In this document: piece by piece, positions 12,476 through 26,665 of the stretch
How the letters are laid out: every line of letters starts with the position of its first letter
Position numbering within the stretch: the stretch's first letter is position 1
Source of the DNA: Channa striata
Lineage: Eukaryota > Chordata > Actinopteri > Anabantiformes > Channidae
Direction of reading: 5' to 3'
Length of the DNA: 64,000 nt
NCBI GenBank assembly: GCA_033026295.1
Contig: CM065173.1
Span: 6,076,001 to 6,140,000 of the forward strand
Position numbers and translations under genes: made by a program
The notes under the pieces: model-generated
Database searches by the model: none
Told to the model about the DNA's origin: nothing
What the model saw: only the letters and a program-made list of their open reading frames with translations

Positions 12476-15400
12476 CATTGGTTCTTGTCAAATATTGAAG
12501 CGTCGTGGTTTCCATTGGAAACTGAAAAACCCGTTAGTATTCATCACTTACACAAACGCGTGCAACACAAAAGAAACTGGACAAGGCGGCACTGTTTGGA
12601 ATGAAGACGCTTGGGAATGAACTGATGAACAGCCAGTGTGATGGTTTATTCAGGAAATCAGGAAAACACTTCCCCAAAAGCTTTTGGAAAGTTAGAGGCT
12701 GAACAACTGTGCAGAGGTGGAACACAGCAGCCGGCACAGTGACTGGACATTTTCATGTGATGCTTTTCAAGCTGCTGTAGGTTTTGCCCCGAAGCTGCTC
12801 CATTTGTCTTTTTTAAGCTTTTCAGCGGGGAACCAAATGAGAAATCCGGTTTTTACCCCGACACCAAGCACAGGACATTTAGCTGTGCCCTGGGCCTCGG
12901 CTTCTGGAGACGCTATTATTACTTTTATCATCTGGAGAGCCATCGCAGACAGTTCCTTTCCTTTAGTTTGTTCCACATTTGGCCTGTATTCACTGTAGTC
13001 CTGCTCAAGTGTTGTGACAATTGGTCTCTAACCTCTTTAAATTATGTCACTAACTTTTAGAAAACTGGACAATGTTTACTTTTTGTTTCAACTAGCGGTT
13101 ACATACTGTAAAGTGGAACAAAATACACTTCAGGAGGCTTTTTAAACTCAAAGAAAGAAAATAAAAATACCATTCAGAAGAATGATACTGTTGCCCTCAT
13201 CTGCTGGATATGTACATGTGAACTTTCCAAATTATATTTCTAATATAGAAATATGTCAGTAAAATAGAGAAACACTGTTTTATATTGCAAAAAGAACACA
13301 TCGTCACTCGCTGCAAATTGTGGGACCAGTTCGTAGCTGAACTTGTATGACTGACATTATGATTTTCTTTTGAATAAAAAGTGCCAGTTACTTTGTTGTG
13401 TTGATGTAAAGTGTCTCAGTGTTCACTTGCCAGAGTTTTTTTTCCAAAATAACTTTCAACTGATTTGGAAGCAGCGACTCTCACCGTCATGTTTCCTCTT
13501 TTTAGCTGTAGCGTCTTTTTTGCACCTGAGGTGACAAAAGAAACTGCATCTTGAACTTGTATGATGCAGGACATAAATGACACATTACAAAGAGGAAGCT
13601 CAGCGCCACGGATTGTCCACGGGCTGGACATTGGACACCGCTGGTCTGAAGAGGATGAAGTTAGATATGCAACAGAATCTAGAATCAAAATCAATTCACT
13701 CTGCTCCACCCAGGCTTCAAGCTGCATGCTGGAAATTATCAAATTATTTATCCAATAAACAAGATGCTGCTAAACTGCCTAAACAAGCAGAGGTTCCAAG
13801 CATCCAGCACCGAGATCTCCCCTGCACAGCGACAAGTTTTGCAGCAAATTTCTACTAAAACTATTTCTAAAAAGTTTCTATACTATAAATTTAAGATTAA
13901 GGACAGATTGTGTCCATGGTGAAAACAAACCAACACAGACTTTTTGCCAGGAGATGATATATGAACTGACAAACCTGCGTCATCATTAACCACTTTGCAT
14001 GTGCGTCCATTTGTCCATTCTGAGCTCATGCTTTTTGGTACCGTACAAAACTGTCTCACTACTTCTTCATGTGCAGTTAAGACAGACAGAAACAAAACAG
14101 AGGACGCTGCTTGTATCATGGGTTATGCTAAAGATTGTAATATATATAAAAACCAACGGCGTCTTGTTTTCTGATGGAGCTCATTTAATGCCACACACCA
14201 CATTTTCATTCTCCGTCACAAACTGATGCATGTGTCCTTGCTGCTTGGAATTCTAATGTCCCTTTGATTTCCTTTGACAGAACCTATTTGAGAAGCTGTT
14301 TGTTGTCTGTAAGATCCTCAAAGTGTGTTTCTTTCTGAAAAAGCCACACACACACACAGATGACAGGAAGAGATCAGACCAAATTACTGCTTTACTTTCC
14401 CCCTTTGGGTTTCTCTTCATTTTGTCAGTGCAGAATGCAGCTCATTCTTTTCAGCAGACTTTAAGTGAACTTCCTCACCTCAGGCTTTCAACACCTACCA
14501 GCTGAAGCGCCGCGTATGTAGCGTAGAGTTAATGGGGATCAGATGCCCTTTTCTCCTTCCTCCTCCTCCCGACCGCAGCTCTTCCCTCACCAGACACTGC
14601 TAAAACTGTATTTCACAAAGAAAAAGATAGCAAGAAATTACCTCGGCATTTTGGACAGTTAGCTCAGTGGGTTCTCACCCGTGTCCCACACAGGTCAGAG
14701 TGTTTGCAGCTTTTCTCTCTGCAACAGCTAATTTCACCGATTTCCTGAGTGGCGAAGCACATCTGCTGTGACACAACATGTGCACACATCTGCAATGTAC
14801 ATGAAAAATAATTAAGCACCAAACTTCGTTCTTGACCTTGGAAAAACTGCAAGTGCAAACATATTAGAAGAGAGTGGGAAGTAAAGTGCACTGACGCTGA
14901 ACGCTTTTATAAGCTGAGGAAGCTCTAAAACTCTCACCTCCATTCTCACTGTGTTTAGTTGGACTCCAGGTTAACTAACACCTGACTCCAGCTGGCGTTT
15001 TCTGAGAGCAAAAAACTACAGTTTTACTGCCGTTTTCCACCATCACTTTGAAATCATCCATTAAACATACAAGAATATGACCATTTGTGCTTTGTCGACA
15101 GAAATATTGTTTGTTGATACCAGAAAATCCCTTATTTTCTTCCCACTGTAGCAGCATCGACAGCGCGAGTGTTTGTGTTTCACCTAATTTATTACCCAGT
15201 TACACACGTTCAGGCTGTGGACTGAAACTGCACTGACCTCGGCTGCTTCGTCCGTGCTTTACCATCACAGACAGATTCAGTAATTGGACGCCAGCTGATT
15301 AATAAGGTCCAATCGTGTTCACGTTGGAGCACAGTGTGGCCTTTAAAGATCACTCGACACTTCCTATGACGCCGCTGACTCACTGAAGACAGAGCCAGTT

Positions 15401-17929
15401 GCCCCAAACTCCCCTGTTCTGGCCAAAAATGAGAGTTTCTCATCAAATCTTTGCACTGATGTCGTGATTCAGAGCTGCTGCAGTGATGACCTGATTCAGC
15501 TCCACTGGTCACACGGTGAATTACATGAAATTCTAAAGACGCCTAAATGAATGAATGTGAAAACAAATATATCAGCTGATTAAAATCTCAGTTTTCCTGA
15601 TCTACAACGGAAACTGAAACTCATATTTTATGCCAAAATGTACATGTTGTTTCCTAAAGTGATTGACAAGCATACATCTACATCTCCCTGAAAAATTTTA
15701 ATTGAACACCAACCACAGACAAACTAAAGCAGGGTACAAACTGACAATCTCAACTCAGAAAACATGGAAATTCTTTCATCTGTCTGGTTAAAAATAAGGT
15801 AGGTTAGAAAATTATAGTCAGAAACAAACCAAAGTACAAAAACAGTACAAAACTTAAAATAAAAAATAAAGTGGAATGTGACCTGAATAAAATGTTTAAA
15901 CCTGCTTCCATTAAGCAACTTGAACATCAGATATCTTCGTTTGCCTTTTTGGTTCCTTAGCACTTTCAGCATCTTAGACGTGCTGCACATTGTTAAAATA
16001 AGGAAATGCCACAAATCACAATATAGTTTTATTAAATCATTTTTAAAGCCAGAACGCAGCCATGAAATTGACCCCTTTTCATTGTTTTTTTATAAACTTG
16101 GATTGTGTTTACTATTAAAAAGCTCTGAATTCAGATCAGAAATTTTGAAACCACTTGCTTTTGTTTATTTCAAGTCAAACTCTCTGTTCCCCTTTAATTG
16201 AGATCCCAAATTGCCGATGATTAATGGAAAAGCGTCTTTTCTTTGTTCTCTGTTGTTTTCCTGCCCTCCCCTCGCAGCCCGACAAACATGCAGGGCAGCT
16301 CAGCCGGCGAACTGCACTCAGAGTCTCGGCCAAACGGGAGCCTGGTGCCTGCATTGCAGAGGCTGTCCGGACACATTGATTTGTAGCTATTGAGACAACA
16401 CTGATACGTTAGTGAGACCACAGACGTCAGCAATCGCCCTCTGATTTTTAAGTGGGAGGCTGGACTGTTGAGGAAGAAAGACACTGAGACAAAGAGAGAC
16501 ATCAGGTGAGGACTTTTGTGTACTGGATAGCGTCGCCGTGCCGTCTTCTTTGCCATTTTCCACCCAGAATACTAACACCGACTGTGCATCACATCTGTTA
16601 TCGTACTGCCATTCTTGGTGGCATTTGAGAAATGACTCTGCGCAAAAAGAGCACTCAGTGTGAATTTTAACCAGGCAGTAGCCGAGGACAGAAAAAAACA
16701 GAACGATCATGCGGTTTGGTCGTGCATTGTTATTCTGTCAAAGCCTGTGTCTTTGTGTCTCATTGTAAACAGAACAAGGACGAAGCAAAGATGATTTTGA
16801 AGCTTGTGTTCGGCTGTAGGAGCTGCGCGTGGCTACCAATCAGCGGTAAAAGCTTTATTTTCAAGGTAATGAAGCCTCCTCGGGGTATGTTTGATTTATG
16901 CTCCCTATTCAAACCACTTTGAATCACCCAGAACTGCCTCTGATTCAGCACTGACCTTAAATACCTCTCCGCTCCTCCAACACAGGGATGTTTAGCTGTA
17001 GTTGTAGCATCCACACAAAGTCTTAACACTTTTTAAAAGGACGTCCTGTTTCACATCTCATTTACAATGATGCCGCTACCTTCAACCGCTAAGAATGAAG
17101 TGGACTGATAACTGACTGCGCAGAAATAAACATCACAAAACAAAGTAAAGATAACTGAATAATCTCAAAAAGATCTTGCCATATTTCTGTCTTTGACTAT
17201 GTGTTTACTGTTGATGCTGTTCAAGCCATGAAATGCAATTGCAAACAGCCCCCTCCCTACTTCCTGCAGCTCTGATGTCAGCATTACAAAAACAACAGCT
17301 ACACATTAAATGTTCTTTTCCATATTCCAATTCTCCGTAGAAGTTTCAGAAAAGCAGAACTCATTTTCCCCCTGGAACGTACTTCCAGTGAGGCGTCAAA
17401 AGTCTAGATCCGGTTTATTGGCAACATGAGACACAGGTGCTGTAATTTAACAACATCTGACCTGATTTCGTTGCTTCCATAAATCACTTTTTTGAAGAAT
17501 AAAAAGTAAATGCTTTTCTGAAATGACACCACTGTTATCCAAAATTACCAGGAAATTTGGTGAACGTTCATAAACGTCCATAATCACTGACCACAACAAG
17601 GAAACTACAGTTAGAGTTTGCTTAGGCTAATGCATAAAAGCAGAATAATCACAAAAAGGCTTAAAGACTTAAAAAACTAGTTTGTCATGGACATTATTAA
17701 ATAAAAAGGGATATTCAAGAAATGCTCTTTATTTCCTGTGTTCCATTTTTGTTTATTTTAAATCAATTTTCAGGTGCTTGTGACACAACTAACCCCATGT
17801 CTTGATTGTCATTTAAAAAAAAGCACGTGGCTGCCTAAAACTGCAGTGAGAGTTTTGAATTTTGTCCTATTAATCATTTGAACAAACAGAGCGTTTCCTG
17901 CTTTCATGTCGAAGAACTATGTCCAGGGG
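12476..17929. other. Non-coding stretch, no gene seen
   Basis: About 5.4 kb of mixed unique sequence. Short frames occur on both strands but none has a recognisable motif or supported splice sites. There is a short CA run at 14344-14357. GC rises locally around 14500-14590 and 16250-16330 without clear meaning. Confidence 0.5.
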
Positions 17930-18190
17930 CAGCCGGACGTTCTCATCCCACAGTGTCAGATAATGATGTCAGAGTTAAAGAAAACCACTTCAGGCTAATG
18001 CTAAGTTACAAGATAAATTACATAAAAATAAAACAGCACACACGTACTTCCTTACTATAAAAACCAGAGCACCACGTTGTGTAACAATCACCTGGTCAAT
18101 CCTGGTCAACTGTGGAAAATTAAAAACTGTGTTTTTTGAACCCTAATGAACCCCGGTCTACTCCCATTGGACCATGTCTGGGCATCACTT
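17930..18190 (-). mobile_element. SINE-like dispersed family B, copy 3
   Basis: The copy retains the distal end 'gttctcatcccacag', the body 'aagttacaagataaatt', also present in copy 1, and 'acgtacttccttactata' plus 'ccacgttgtgt', shared with copies 2 and 4. The tRNA-like head is badly eroded beyond 18090, with an internal duplication of 'cctggtcaa'. Confidence 0.55.
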
Positions 18191-18309
18191 GGTCACTGGC
18201 GTGTCTGAAATTTGCATGTTTATATGAATAAAACAAATAATTTTTTACTATAAAATTGGTATTCTAATTTAATACCAAGTACAATAAATGGTTGTACTTG
18301 GCATTAAAT

Positions 18310-18400
18310 GGTGGTCATGGTCCCCAGAGGATGGGGGAACCCTTCTATCATCAGGTCAAATTTCCAAAGCTAACAGGCCAATAGTGTTTGGTGATCACAT
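18310..18400 (+). repeat. Possible old dispersed fish repeat fragment
   Basis: The words 'tccccagaggatg' and 'catcatcaggtcaaatttc' resemble a very common dispersed fish repeat as I remember it. The fragment is short and the match is patchy. Confidence 0.3.
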
Positions 18401-21168
18401 TTCTTCAGATGGAACCTGCAGTGTAAACAGAGCAACAAACAAAAAGATGATTCACAAGGCAAGTTGCCATTAAATTTGTTGAGCACAATCATGCTCCCCA
18501 GAGATTGAACCATTTATGTTATAATGACCCCAGAACCTATGCTCCGGTCCTATCTTAAAAATAACGGTAAAATCTAAAAATGATTGTAGGTTTTGAGTTA
18601 AACTATGGGAATTCTTAAGCTGGCAGGTTGTTATGATGACATAAATAAGGTAAAAGTAAGTTAAGGCTGAGCTCATACTGCAAGTCAAGGCTGGTGTAGT
18701 AGGAGACACAAGGCTGATCAAATCACCCGTCTCTGAAAGCGTGCAGCCAGCCGAGTTAACAAATAAACACCAAGAAACTCTTGTAGCTTCTTGTTGACGT
18801 TCTCCTTTTAGCAGTTATCTGACTCAAATCTGTTGAAAAAGTGTCCAGAATGTTATTCCAGGCCATGGTTGGCTCCGGATTTGACACTAACTCACAAGAC
18901 ATTGCAGAGCTGCACGCAGAGCTGTGCTTGCACTTCAGCCCGGGCTCTGTCAGCGGGTAATGGAAGGGAAAAATGAAAAAAGAAAAAAAAAAAAAGCAGT
19001 AAAAGTCAGTCGCCAATTACTAGATTCTGACTCAGAGCTGAGCCATTAATCAAAACTCTGAGCTCTGTCAAGGCTCTGCATCACCATCCACTGCAACGTG
19101 CTGCACCGTGGACAGACACATTCTGTTTGGAGAGACGGATGGATAGACAGAGTTTTGTTGGAGAGACAGAAATTTGGACAGACTGAGGAGTCATCCAGCT
19201 GATGAGCAGCTGTGACACATTCAGGGAAGCTGTCCTCTTCCTCCTAATTAATGTCAGATCTCCAGCTCAGCTCCACCTGCGGCCGCTGGCAGCTGAAGAG
19301 CTCAAAAAACCACGCGAGCCACCAGCCGATGTGGGTCAAATCCTCCATTTGATGTGCTCCCATCCACTGACAATGTTTTTCTCACTGTTCCTTCATGCCA
19401 ATTAGTCTCTGATTTTGTGTGTTCAAAGCCTGGTGCCTCGGCTAACCGTAAAACAACAGGCACGGCGTGTCACTCTGTGTCCCAGTCAGCTGAATTGTTT
19501 CACTTGTGGCTGCGGGGGTGAGAAGGGAACCATGTTCAACTAGTTGCCGCTGGGCAGCCCTGCTGGGGATCTACAGCCTCTGGCGTTGATGCACAAATGA
19601 TGGGAATTCTCCTGATGCACACGAGGTCTCATACAGTCGCGGTAAAGAAAAGATTTTGACTAGAGAATATCCTACATCTACTTTCTGACTGATGAGAACT
19701 GTAACAATTTGACATTTGTAGTTTTAAAATAATTAAATTTTAATTATTTCCAATAATGGGGAAATTTTTGTTTTTTGAGTATTTGAATTATTTTATATCT
19801 GTGGTAAATTGTTCAGCTTACACGTTTAATTGTTGCAAAATACAAACATCAGTAAATGAAGCATCATTCTTTTTTTCATAGTGACATTTTCAAATTGGAT
19901 CTTTAAAGTGATTTTAAACTGTCACAGCTTCATTGGTGCATCAACCTTGAACACAACCCGCTGCGACTGCATTATTATTATTTCTGCTCATTATGACGAA
20001 AGCCAGCAGGGGAAGCAGCTGTTATTCAGCAAACTTAGCTCAGCTGGAAGATACATCTTTGTAGTATTGGATCTAGGATTCATCCTAATGACCTAGTGCG
20101 AGCAGTTGGAACTGGTCCAGGACAACCCCCGGCTCCTGCACATAACATTGATATAGAAAAAATTAATTTCACTCAATTAATACATAATGTACAAGAAAGC
20201 AACAAACTAAATAATAATGTTAGCATTATGTTTTTTGAGCAAAGTAAAATGTCTTCCGTAAATACTGTAATATTTTGAATAACACAGAAGCAATGATGCC
20301 TAATCACGCAAATCGGAGGTGACAAAAATTTATGTTGAATTGTGTGTAACTTTAACAGTGTCAGATTACGTAGTTTTCTTGGGACACCTTTCAAATCTGA
20401 CCCGCAACGACTTGTACAACCAAAGGATGTGGGTCACATAGACAAGCAGATAGTTTATTTAGAGTTTATTAGACAACCCAAAATATGAAAACTCAGATTT
20501 GAGGACCCAGTGATACAATCTCACAGGCCTCTCTCTCTGTGTCTGCTTAATTTTATCTTATTCGACATTCAGCTTTCGAAAACTCGAAAAAACGGTTTTA
20601 TTTGTTATTGTATAATCATCCTTTAGTCTATTATTCAGGGTTTCATTGAATTTTCATACTCTCTATCGGATTTATACACGGTACATGTAAAGTCAGTACA
20701 GTGAGTGACTCTAACATCTATGGAGATAAACAGTAACTGTCTCAACACTGCATTTCATTAGCTGCTGGATTCAATTGGTTTGCAAACCAAACCCATTCTG
20801 TGTTTCACACCTTGGCATTAAACATGAAAATATAACGGTATCTCTGCTTGAAGCTGCGTCACACAAGCTGGAAAGTAAGTGGCAGTGCAGTGATTTCGAA
20901 AAGTCCCACTTAACGTGGAGTGATGATTTAATAATATATACAAGTCTGTCCATAATGCCTCAACCACACATTATTCATCTTTAATGGTTAATTACTGAAC
21001 AGCATCTGTTCGAAGCAAACATGTCTGCCTTTGTTTAAAGATTAAGAGTGCATCACACTACGGAAAAAATACTGGGGAACGTCACCAACGGTCTTAGCTT
21101 CAGAAACATGATTGTCTTTACGCTCATGCCGTTAAATTTTAGTGCTGAAACGGGCTGCGTCACACAGA
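18401..21168. other. Non-coding stretch with one enhancer-like block
   Basis: No exon is supported. The part at 19200-19630 is higher in GC, lacks simple repeats and carries CAGCTG (19207-19212) and TAATTA (19245-19250), and is listed as a candidate regulatory block. The rest is AT-rich. Confidence 0.5.
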
Positions 21169-21703
21169 CTGGAATATATCATTGAGATTAAAGGAAGTGA
21201 ACTAGGTTGGTTTAAATCTTATCTAGATTATCAGACAGATTCCAACTCGTCCATGGTTTGAGGCACGTTAAAGTTAGTTATGCAGTCCCACAGGGCTCTG
21301 TGGTTGGCTTTCACCACACATTCCCCATCAGGCAATATTTTTAGAAAACACGTTATAAGTTTCTTGATATGTAGATGACACCCAACTGTTTTTATTTATG
21401 GAACCTGACAGGCTTCACTCAGTCAAACTTAAAGACCTGAAGTCAATGTTCTGTGTATGCCCTGTAAATTTGGACAGAACTGAAGCCATCGCTGGGCTCA
21501 AATAACGGAAATTTGCAACCTAACAGCTTTCTTTCATACTAGGATCTTGTGATTCCTTGGATTTCAAAAAGTAGAGTTTGAGTCGAAGCCTTCAGTTGTC
21601 AAGCTCCTTTTGCGTACAACCTTCTCCAGGTTCAGACCCAGTTCAGACTCAGGACGCAGAAACCCTGTCTACTTTTACAACTAGGCTTTTTCATTTTAAT
21701 AAA
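21169..21703 (+). pseudogene. Decayed L2-type LINE reverse-transcriptase fragment
   Basis: Conceptual translation in shifting frames gives the LINE signatures IKGSELGWFKSYL (from 21187), VPQGSV near 21285 and the catalytic box YVDD (21368-21379) followed by TQL. A C-terminal remnant like TLSTFTTRLFHFNK ends the fragment. Stops and frameshifts interrupt it throughout, and the segment between the catalytic box and the C-terminus is shortened compared with the copy at 42820-43710. The order of motifs and the closeness to that copy point to an L2-clade LINE. It was once the polymerase of a non-LTR retrotransposon and cannot be active. It is older-looking than the minus-strand copy. Confidence 0.75.
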
Positions 21704-23821
21704 CACTGTCATGTCTCAGCAACACGTTCACTGCCACAAACCCCTATCATACAAGACAGCAACCTTCATTTCCCTGAGTAACACTGAGTCCTGTTTTAGC
21801 TCACGGAGCCATATTGTCACACTAAAAGCTTGTGGTGCGGTGCAGCCACAGTTCCCCTGTTCATTTATTTGATTTATCTATCAGCTGTCCTAAGAACCCC
21901 CCTCCCCCCACCCTGTGCTATAAATTACCCCTGAGGCAAGATTAGAGCCTCTATTATTACCCGGCAGGTATAGGAGCTCCTCCAACACACTCGCCCAAAG
22001 TCAAAACCTGGACACAGTGTCCTGACCTATTAGGATTCGGCAGCTGGTGAAATTTATCAGAATGTTAATTAGGTAGCTCTGATTAGTTAAGGGTAATTAA
22101 GCATGTGGTAAGGTGAGGCACTCTGCTTACAGAATTATGAGGGGGGGTTTAGGATGTGGGACATCTTTGGGGACCCTGTCTCTTTGTCTCATTTTACAAA
22201 ACAGTGGTTGTTTTTAAACGATCAGATACATATACAGAAATGAATGCCACAAGGTATAATATCAGCTCATATTCGGATTATGAGCTACCAGGTAAGATGG
22301 TCACTGGCTTCCCCTATATTAAACTGGCTCATCTGGTCTGTCCACGTGCACATTAATGCACATTACACAGCCCTCTGAGAGCAGTAATAGTAATGCGGTG
22401 GACCACAACATTTGTAGATGTATTTTTAGGTGGTAAAACAAAAACGTATGGAAAAAACTAAAACCAAACCTGAGGGTACACTGTACTCATACAAGCATTG
22501 AGGAGCATTACAAAACAAGGAATGCGGATACTTCCCCAAACCTGTACAGTTCAGTGTTAAAGCAACAGATCACAGAAACAAATGATGGAAATGATAAATG
22601 TAGTAAATGACATTTTATCATATGCTTTCAGCAGCAACTCAACAGTCCTGCAATGAATGAAAGATGATAATTCTATTCATTTAATTGTGCTGTATGCTCA
22701 TTTTAAAGCCTGTAGTTTGTGCTGCTTCCGAACTGTAACACATATACAGACGTTTTTGTGTTGTTCATTTTTTCTCTGATGTGGTCTTGATGTCAGAGGC
22801 CATTTTGGGAGAAGCAGTGAGTCTTTCCCAGAGTACAGTCTTTTTATTAGACTCAGAGGAAGATAATGACTCATCTTCACAGCGTCGTGATCAAGCACAG
22901 AAATAAACGAATAATCTTTTTAAAAGAAAGTATGTAAAGGAAGTAAAGTGGTCCATCTCACCACTTACAGTACATACAAGCAAAAAAGCAAATGTCTGAT
23001 CTTGCTTGTTCAAATAAAAGTACTAATAAAAGTTAACACAGCTGTGCGTATTTCTAAAATACAAAGCTATAAAAATGAAACCAATTAATACATTTATGCC
23101 GGATGTGGGATGGGCCTGGCGGTAAGGTAGAGTACAGTAGGTAAATGTGAAAATAATCTTATGTAATTTTAAACAAATCTTCTGAAAATTAAAACAGTCT
23201 GAACATTTGACGATTTAAGCACACAAAGCACAAACTGTCTCAATTTGTAGCTTAAAACTATCTGTGCTGCCTATATGATCCTTAAAAACAGATACACACT
23301 GAGGCTTTCAACTTCCAGTCAGTTTTCATCATTATTTCTATTCCAGACGTCAAACTATTGCCTTGTGTTGTTGAATAATTTTATTCCACAGTGTTTGGAA
23401 GCTGCAGTGAAACCTGCCGCGGTCTGCTTTAAAGAGCCGTACTAACCCCAGTGAAAGAAAACTGAGCCCCAGAATGATCTAAATCATTCAGTGACTTTCC
23501 AACCTGACAGGAATTCAATTATTTTATGGCGAAATGACTTGTCGGGTCATTTTCTGCTTCCACAGAGTCTGATTTCAATTTATTTCATTAAAAACATCTA
23601 AACGAAGTTTAGCACCCGGGAACAGTCCTGTCCAGATCAGGGTTTAATTGGTGTTGATGACAAATACTAAATAGTATAAGCGACATGTGGATTGCAATGC
23701 TCACAACTGGTGGTGGAACATCCAACAGCAAGTGTTGCTACAACAGAACAAACAAGACAACAACGGTGCAAAAGATCCAAATAAGGACAATGGATGCAAT
23801 ACTAAAAATACATAATTAGAT
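21704..23821. other. Non-coding stretch with strong enhancer-like block
   Basis: No coding signal. The part at 21840-22140 has two TAATTA cores (22066-22071, 22094-22099), CAGCTG (22041-22046) and CATGTG (22102-22107), and is free of repeats. It is discussed in the findings. The remainder (22400-23800) is plain AT-rich DNA. Confidence 0.5.
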
Positions 23822-24316
23822 TCACTTTGAAGACTAGGCTCTAAACCTTCCTCTTTGATAAAGCTCATACTTAGTTCTGCTGCTACAGGCTTTGAATGCT
23901 GGGGGACCGATGGACTGAGACACTTTCCTCCTCTCAGCCCACATTTATGTGTCCTGACTGTAGGACACTAACTCTGTCTTCTTTGTCCTGTAGTTGTCCT
24001 TCTCCCTCTCTGTCTCTCTCTCTGTCCCTGTCTTCAGGTGTCCCCATCTTTGGAGCTGTGTGTCTTTCAGTGCACAGCTACTGGTCCTATCAACCTTGCC
24101 CAATGTTTTCCCGACCGGTCAAGGCAGATGTCCGTCCACCCTGATCCTGGTTCTGCTGGAGGTTTTTCCATTAAAGGGAGTTTTTTCCTCTCCACTGCTG
24201 CCTATAGCTGTTCAAAGGGGTTTAAATGTCTGTATAGTCTTGACTTTATCATGTAAAGTGCCTTGAGATGACTCTGTTGTAAATTGGTGCTATAGAAATA
24301 AATTTGAACTGAATTG
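23822..24316 (+). mobile_element. L2-type LINE, 3' end (5'-truncated copy)
   Basis: The fragment begins with the last codons of the reverse transcriptase, readable as LKTRL-TFLFDKAH (23825-23870). It continues through a pyrimidine-rich stretch into the 3' untranslated tail: 'gttctgctggaggtttttcc', 'agtgccttgagatgactct' and a terminal 'gaactgaattg'. The same tail is present at 56503-56740 and, reversed, at 42624-42850. 5' truncation is usual for LINE copies made by target-primed reverse transcription. No open frame remains. Confidence 0.85.
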
Positions 24317-26665
24317 CATAAGCTACATTTTTGTGGCAATGAAAGACGGGTAGTAGCTGAAACTGCTGATCAAGCCACTTAAAGTTTGGACTTTTCCCTG
24401 TTAGTGAAGGAAACATTGTTTCATAGGGTTCTAGGATTACCCAGAGTTCCCTCCAATATTATTTTTCCATCTGGATAACTGACTGAAATGGCCCAGTGTT
24501 TATGTGGAAAATCGAATTACAGACCTCCCTCGGTAGTACTAATGCTGCTCAGAGAGACCCAAAGGCTGGTAATAAACCTGGGGCAACATAAATTGGTAAT
24601 GTTCCCTGCAACAGACAAGAACACACCCCCCCCCTTTCAAAATATAAGGGTAAAACCAAATTACCCTCCCTCCCTCTTTATGCCATCCACACAGAGCTTC
24701 ACTTTCCATCTTTCCTCTCTTTTGTGGCCATGTTTTACATTTGCTCCAGATGAGGGTCACTGGAGAATGACGGCGATTTGTTGCACAAACAAGAGGAGCA
24801 CCAGGACGATTAACTCTTCACATGCATCATGGCAATACGGGTCACACAAGCAAAGCCAAAAACATCTGACCAGTGGGAAAAGGGTGCACCATAACTACAA
24901 AATCTGCATGATCTCGATGACTGATGGAGTCAGCAAGTGCTTAGCTCAGGGGGGTCATTCAAATTCATAAATAAATAGCTTCTCTTCCCCTAATGAGCCT
25001 GTTTGTGGCAGATTCATGTCGGCATTCTCTCTCCACAATCCAACAAATAAAAGTCTGGAACCCCTTAACAGGAAGGGGGACGCGTGCATTTTAATGTGTT
25101 GTTTGAGTCTCTGATTCGGCAGCGGCGGCGGCGGCGGCGGGGAATTTCTCATCTCTGTCTCCAATACTTAAATAAATAAAAGGGGTTGCTGTGAAACAAG
25201 CTGCCTCTTCAGACCAGAGAGAAGGAGATGGCGATAATCAAGCCGCTTCAGTGTGGGTTTGCAGCAGGAGAATGCCAGCAATCAGCTCACAGACAGATGT
25301 GCTGTCCAACCTCCAACAGGACACAATCAGGTTTGAAATCCCCCGGATACATAGTTGTTTGCATGTATTTCTGCACTTGTGTAGATTAAATGTGTCCACA
25401 AGGGTTTAAAGTTCTCCTCTTTTATTGCTGCTCAGTTCTCTAATAAGTTTTGGTGCAGAAAAATCAAGATTAGATATCACATTATACGTGTCTAGACATG
25501 TTAATTTATATAAATATATAATTGACTATTTTACTTCCAGTGAGATTTTGAAAGTATAAAAATTACTGCATTTAAATGGGAAAACTGTCAATTTTACACG
25601 TTAATTAAGGTCATTTTAAACATTAAACATTTATCACACTGCCTGCTTCACCACGGACTGAGCCTCAGCTAAATTGATTTTTAGCCCGTGCTTCTCCACG
25701 ATCTTACCCGAATCCCTGTAATCTCGTTATTGTGTCAAAAATAAGAGGAAACCATTATTGTGCCTAAACTGAACAACTTTGCATTGCATAACATCACAGC
25801 AAATGAAGTTGGTGCCCACAGCCCTAAATCCATCATGCTGAGAATGGTGGATTGGGATGTACTAAATTACTGAGCCCTTTTAAAAAACAGTTTTCATGTC
25901 ATTTTAAAGTTTCTTTAAATTCAATTTAATGCAGTTTCTCTTCACTGAAGCACAGAGTTACCATGTTATGGCAAGAATCATATCGAACCTTTTATTTAAG
26001 ATACAAGTGAACGTGTTCATTGGAAAGACCACAGATATACAAAGTGTAACCAGAGTAGAATTTGCTCTTTTTCTCGCGCTTTTACTCTGATCAGTGCAAG
26101 TAATTTCTACCTACTTATAATCAAAGACGTGTCTGATGTGCAGTGACAACAACAGTACAAGTCGCTAATACCACAGTCTCTTCATTGAGTTGAACACGCA
26201 GATACCAAACAACGACTCCGGAGTGAAGCGACTTCTTCAATCAAAATGCAGACTAGGCAGAATCTTGATCAGAATTGGCACCAAAGAGGGAGAGGAAGTG
26301 CAGGAATAACCAAAATAAAAGCCTAAAAAGGATGACACTCCCTGAAGGGTTAAACAATTTAAATCATATGTTGGACACCTTTGCTGGTGGCTGTATCTCT
26401 GATGACAGAGCAGGTTGTCCACTAATGTCATGACCCCAGTTTGATTCCCTGCTCCTCTGATGCTGAACCTCAGTAGCTCCTAGTATGATCTTGGCTAAAC
26501 TATATTTCTCCTTTAAGAAATAAAGTTGAGACACTCGAACAAAAAGAACGCAGTTATCTAGCAAAAAGAAATAAGAAAAGGTGTGTGAGCATTTGTTCTC
26601 TGAGTTAGTGAACTAAAGTGGGCAAACAAAACTGAACCTGCAACACGGTCACTGACCGGACTACG
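24317..26665. other. Non-coding stretch with enhancer-like block and CGG run
   Basis: The 160-codon open frame at 24488-24970 has no recognisable domain and is probably chance. The part at 24990-25340 is repeat-poor apart from a CGG run and is a candidate regulatory block. The rest is AT-rich. Confidence 0.5.
25122..25142 (+). repeat. (GCG)7 trinucleotide run
   Basis: Seven uninterrupted GCG/CGG units sit in otherwise AT-rich DNA. There is no wider CpG island and no promoter motif nearby. Confidence 0.93.

Noticed and set aside
24488..24970. 160-codon plus-strand frame
   Set aside because: No domain and no splice signals; amino-acid content looks random.
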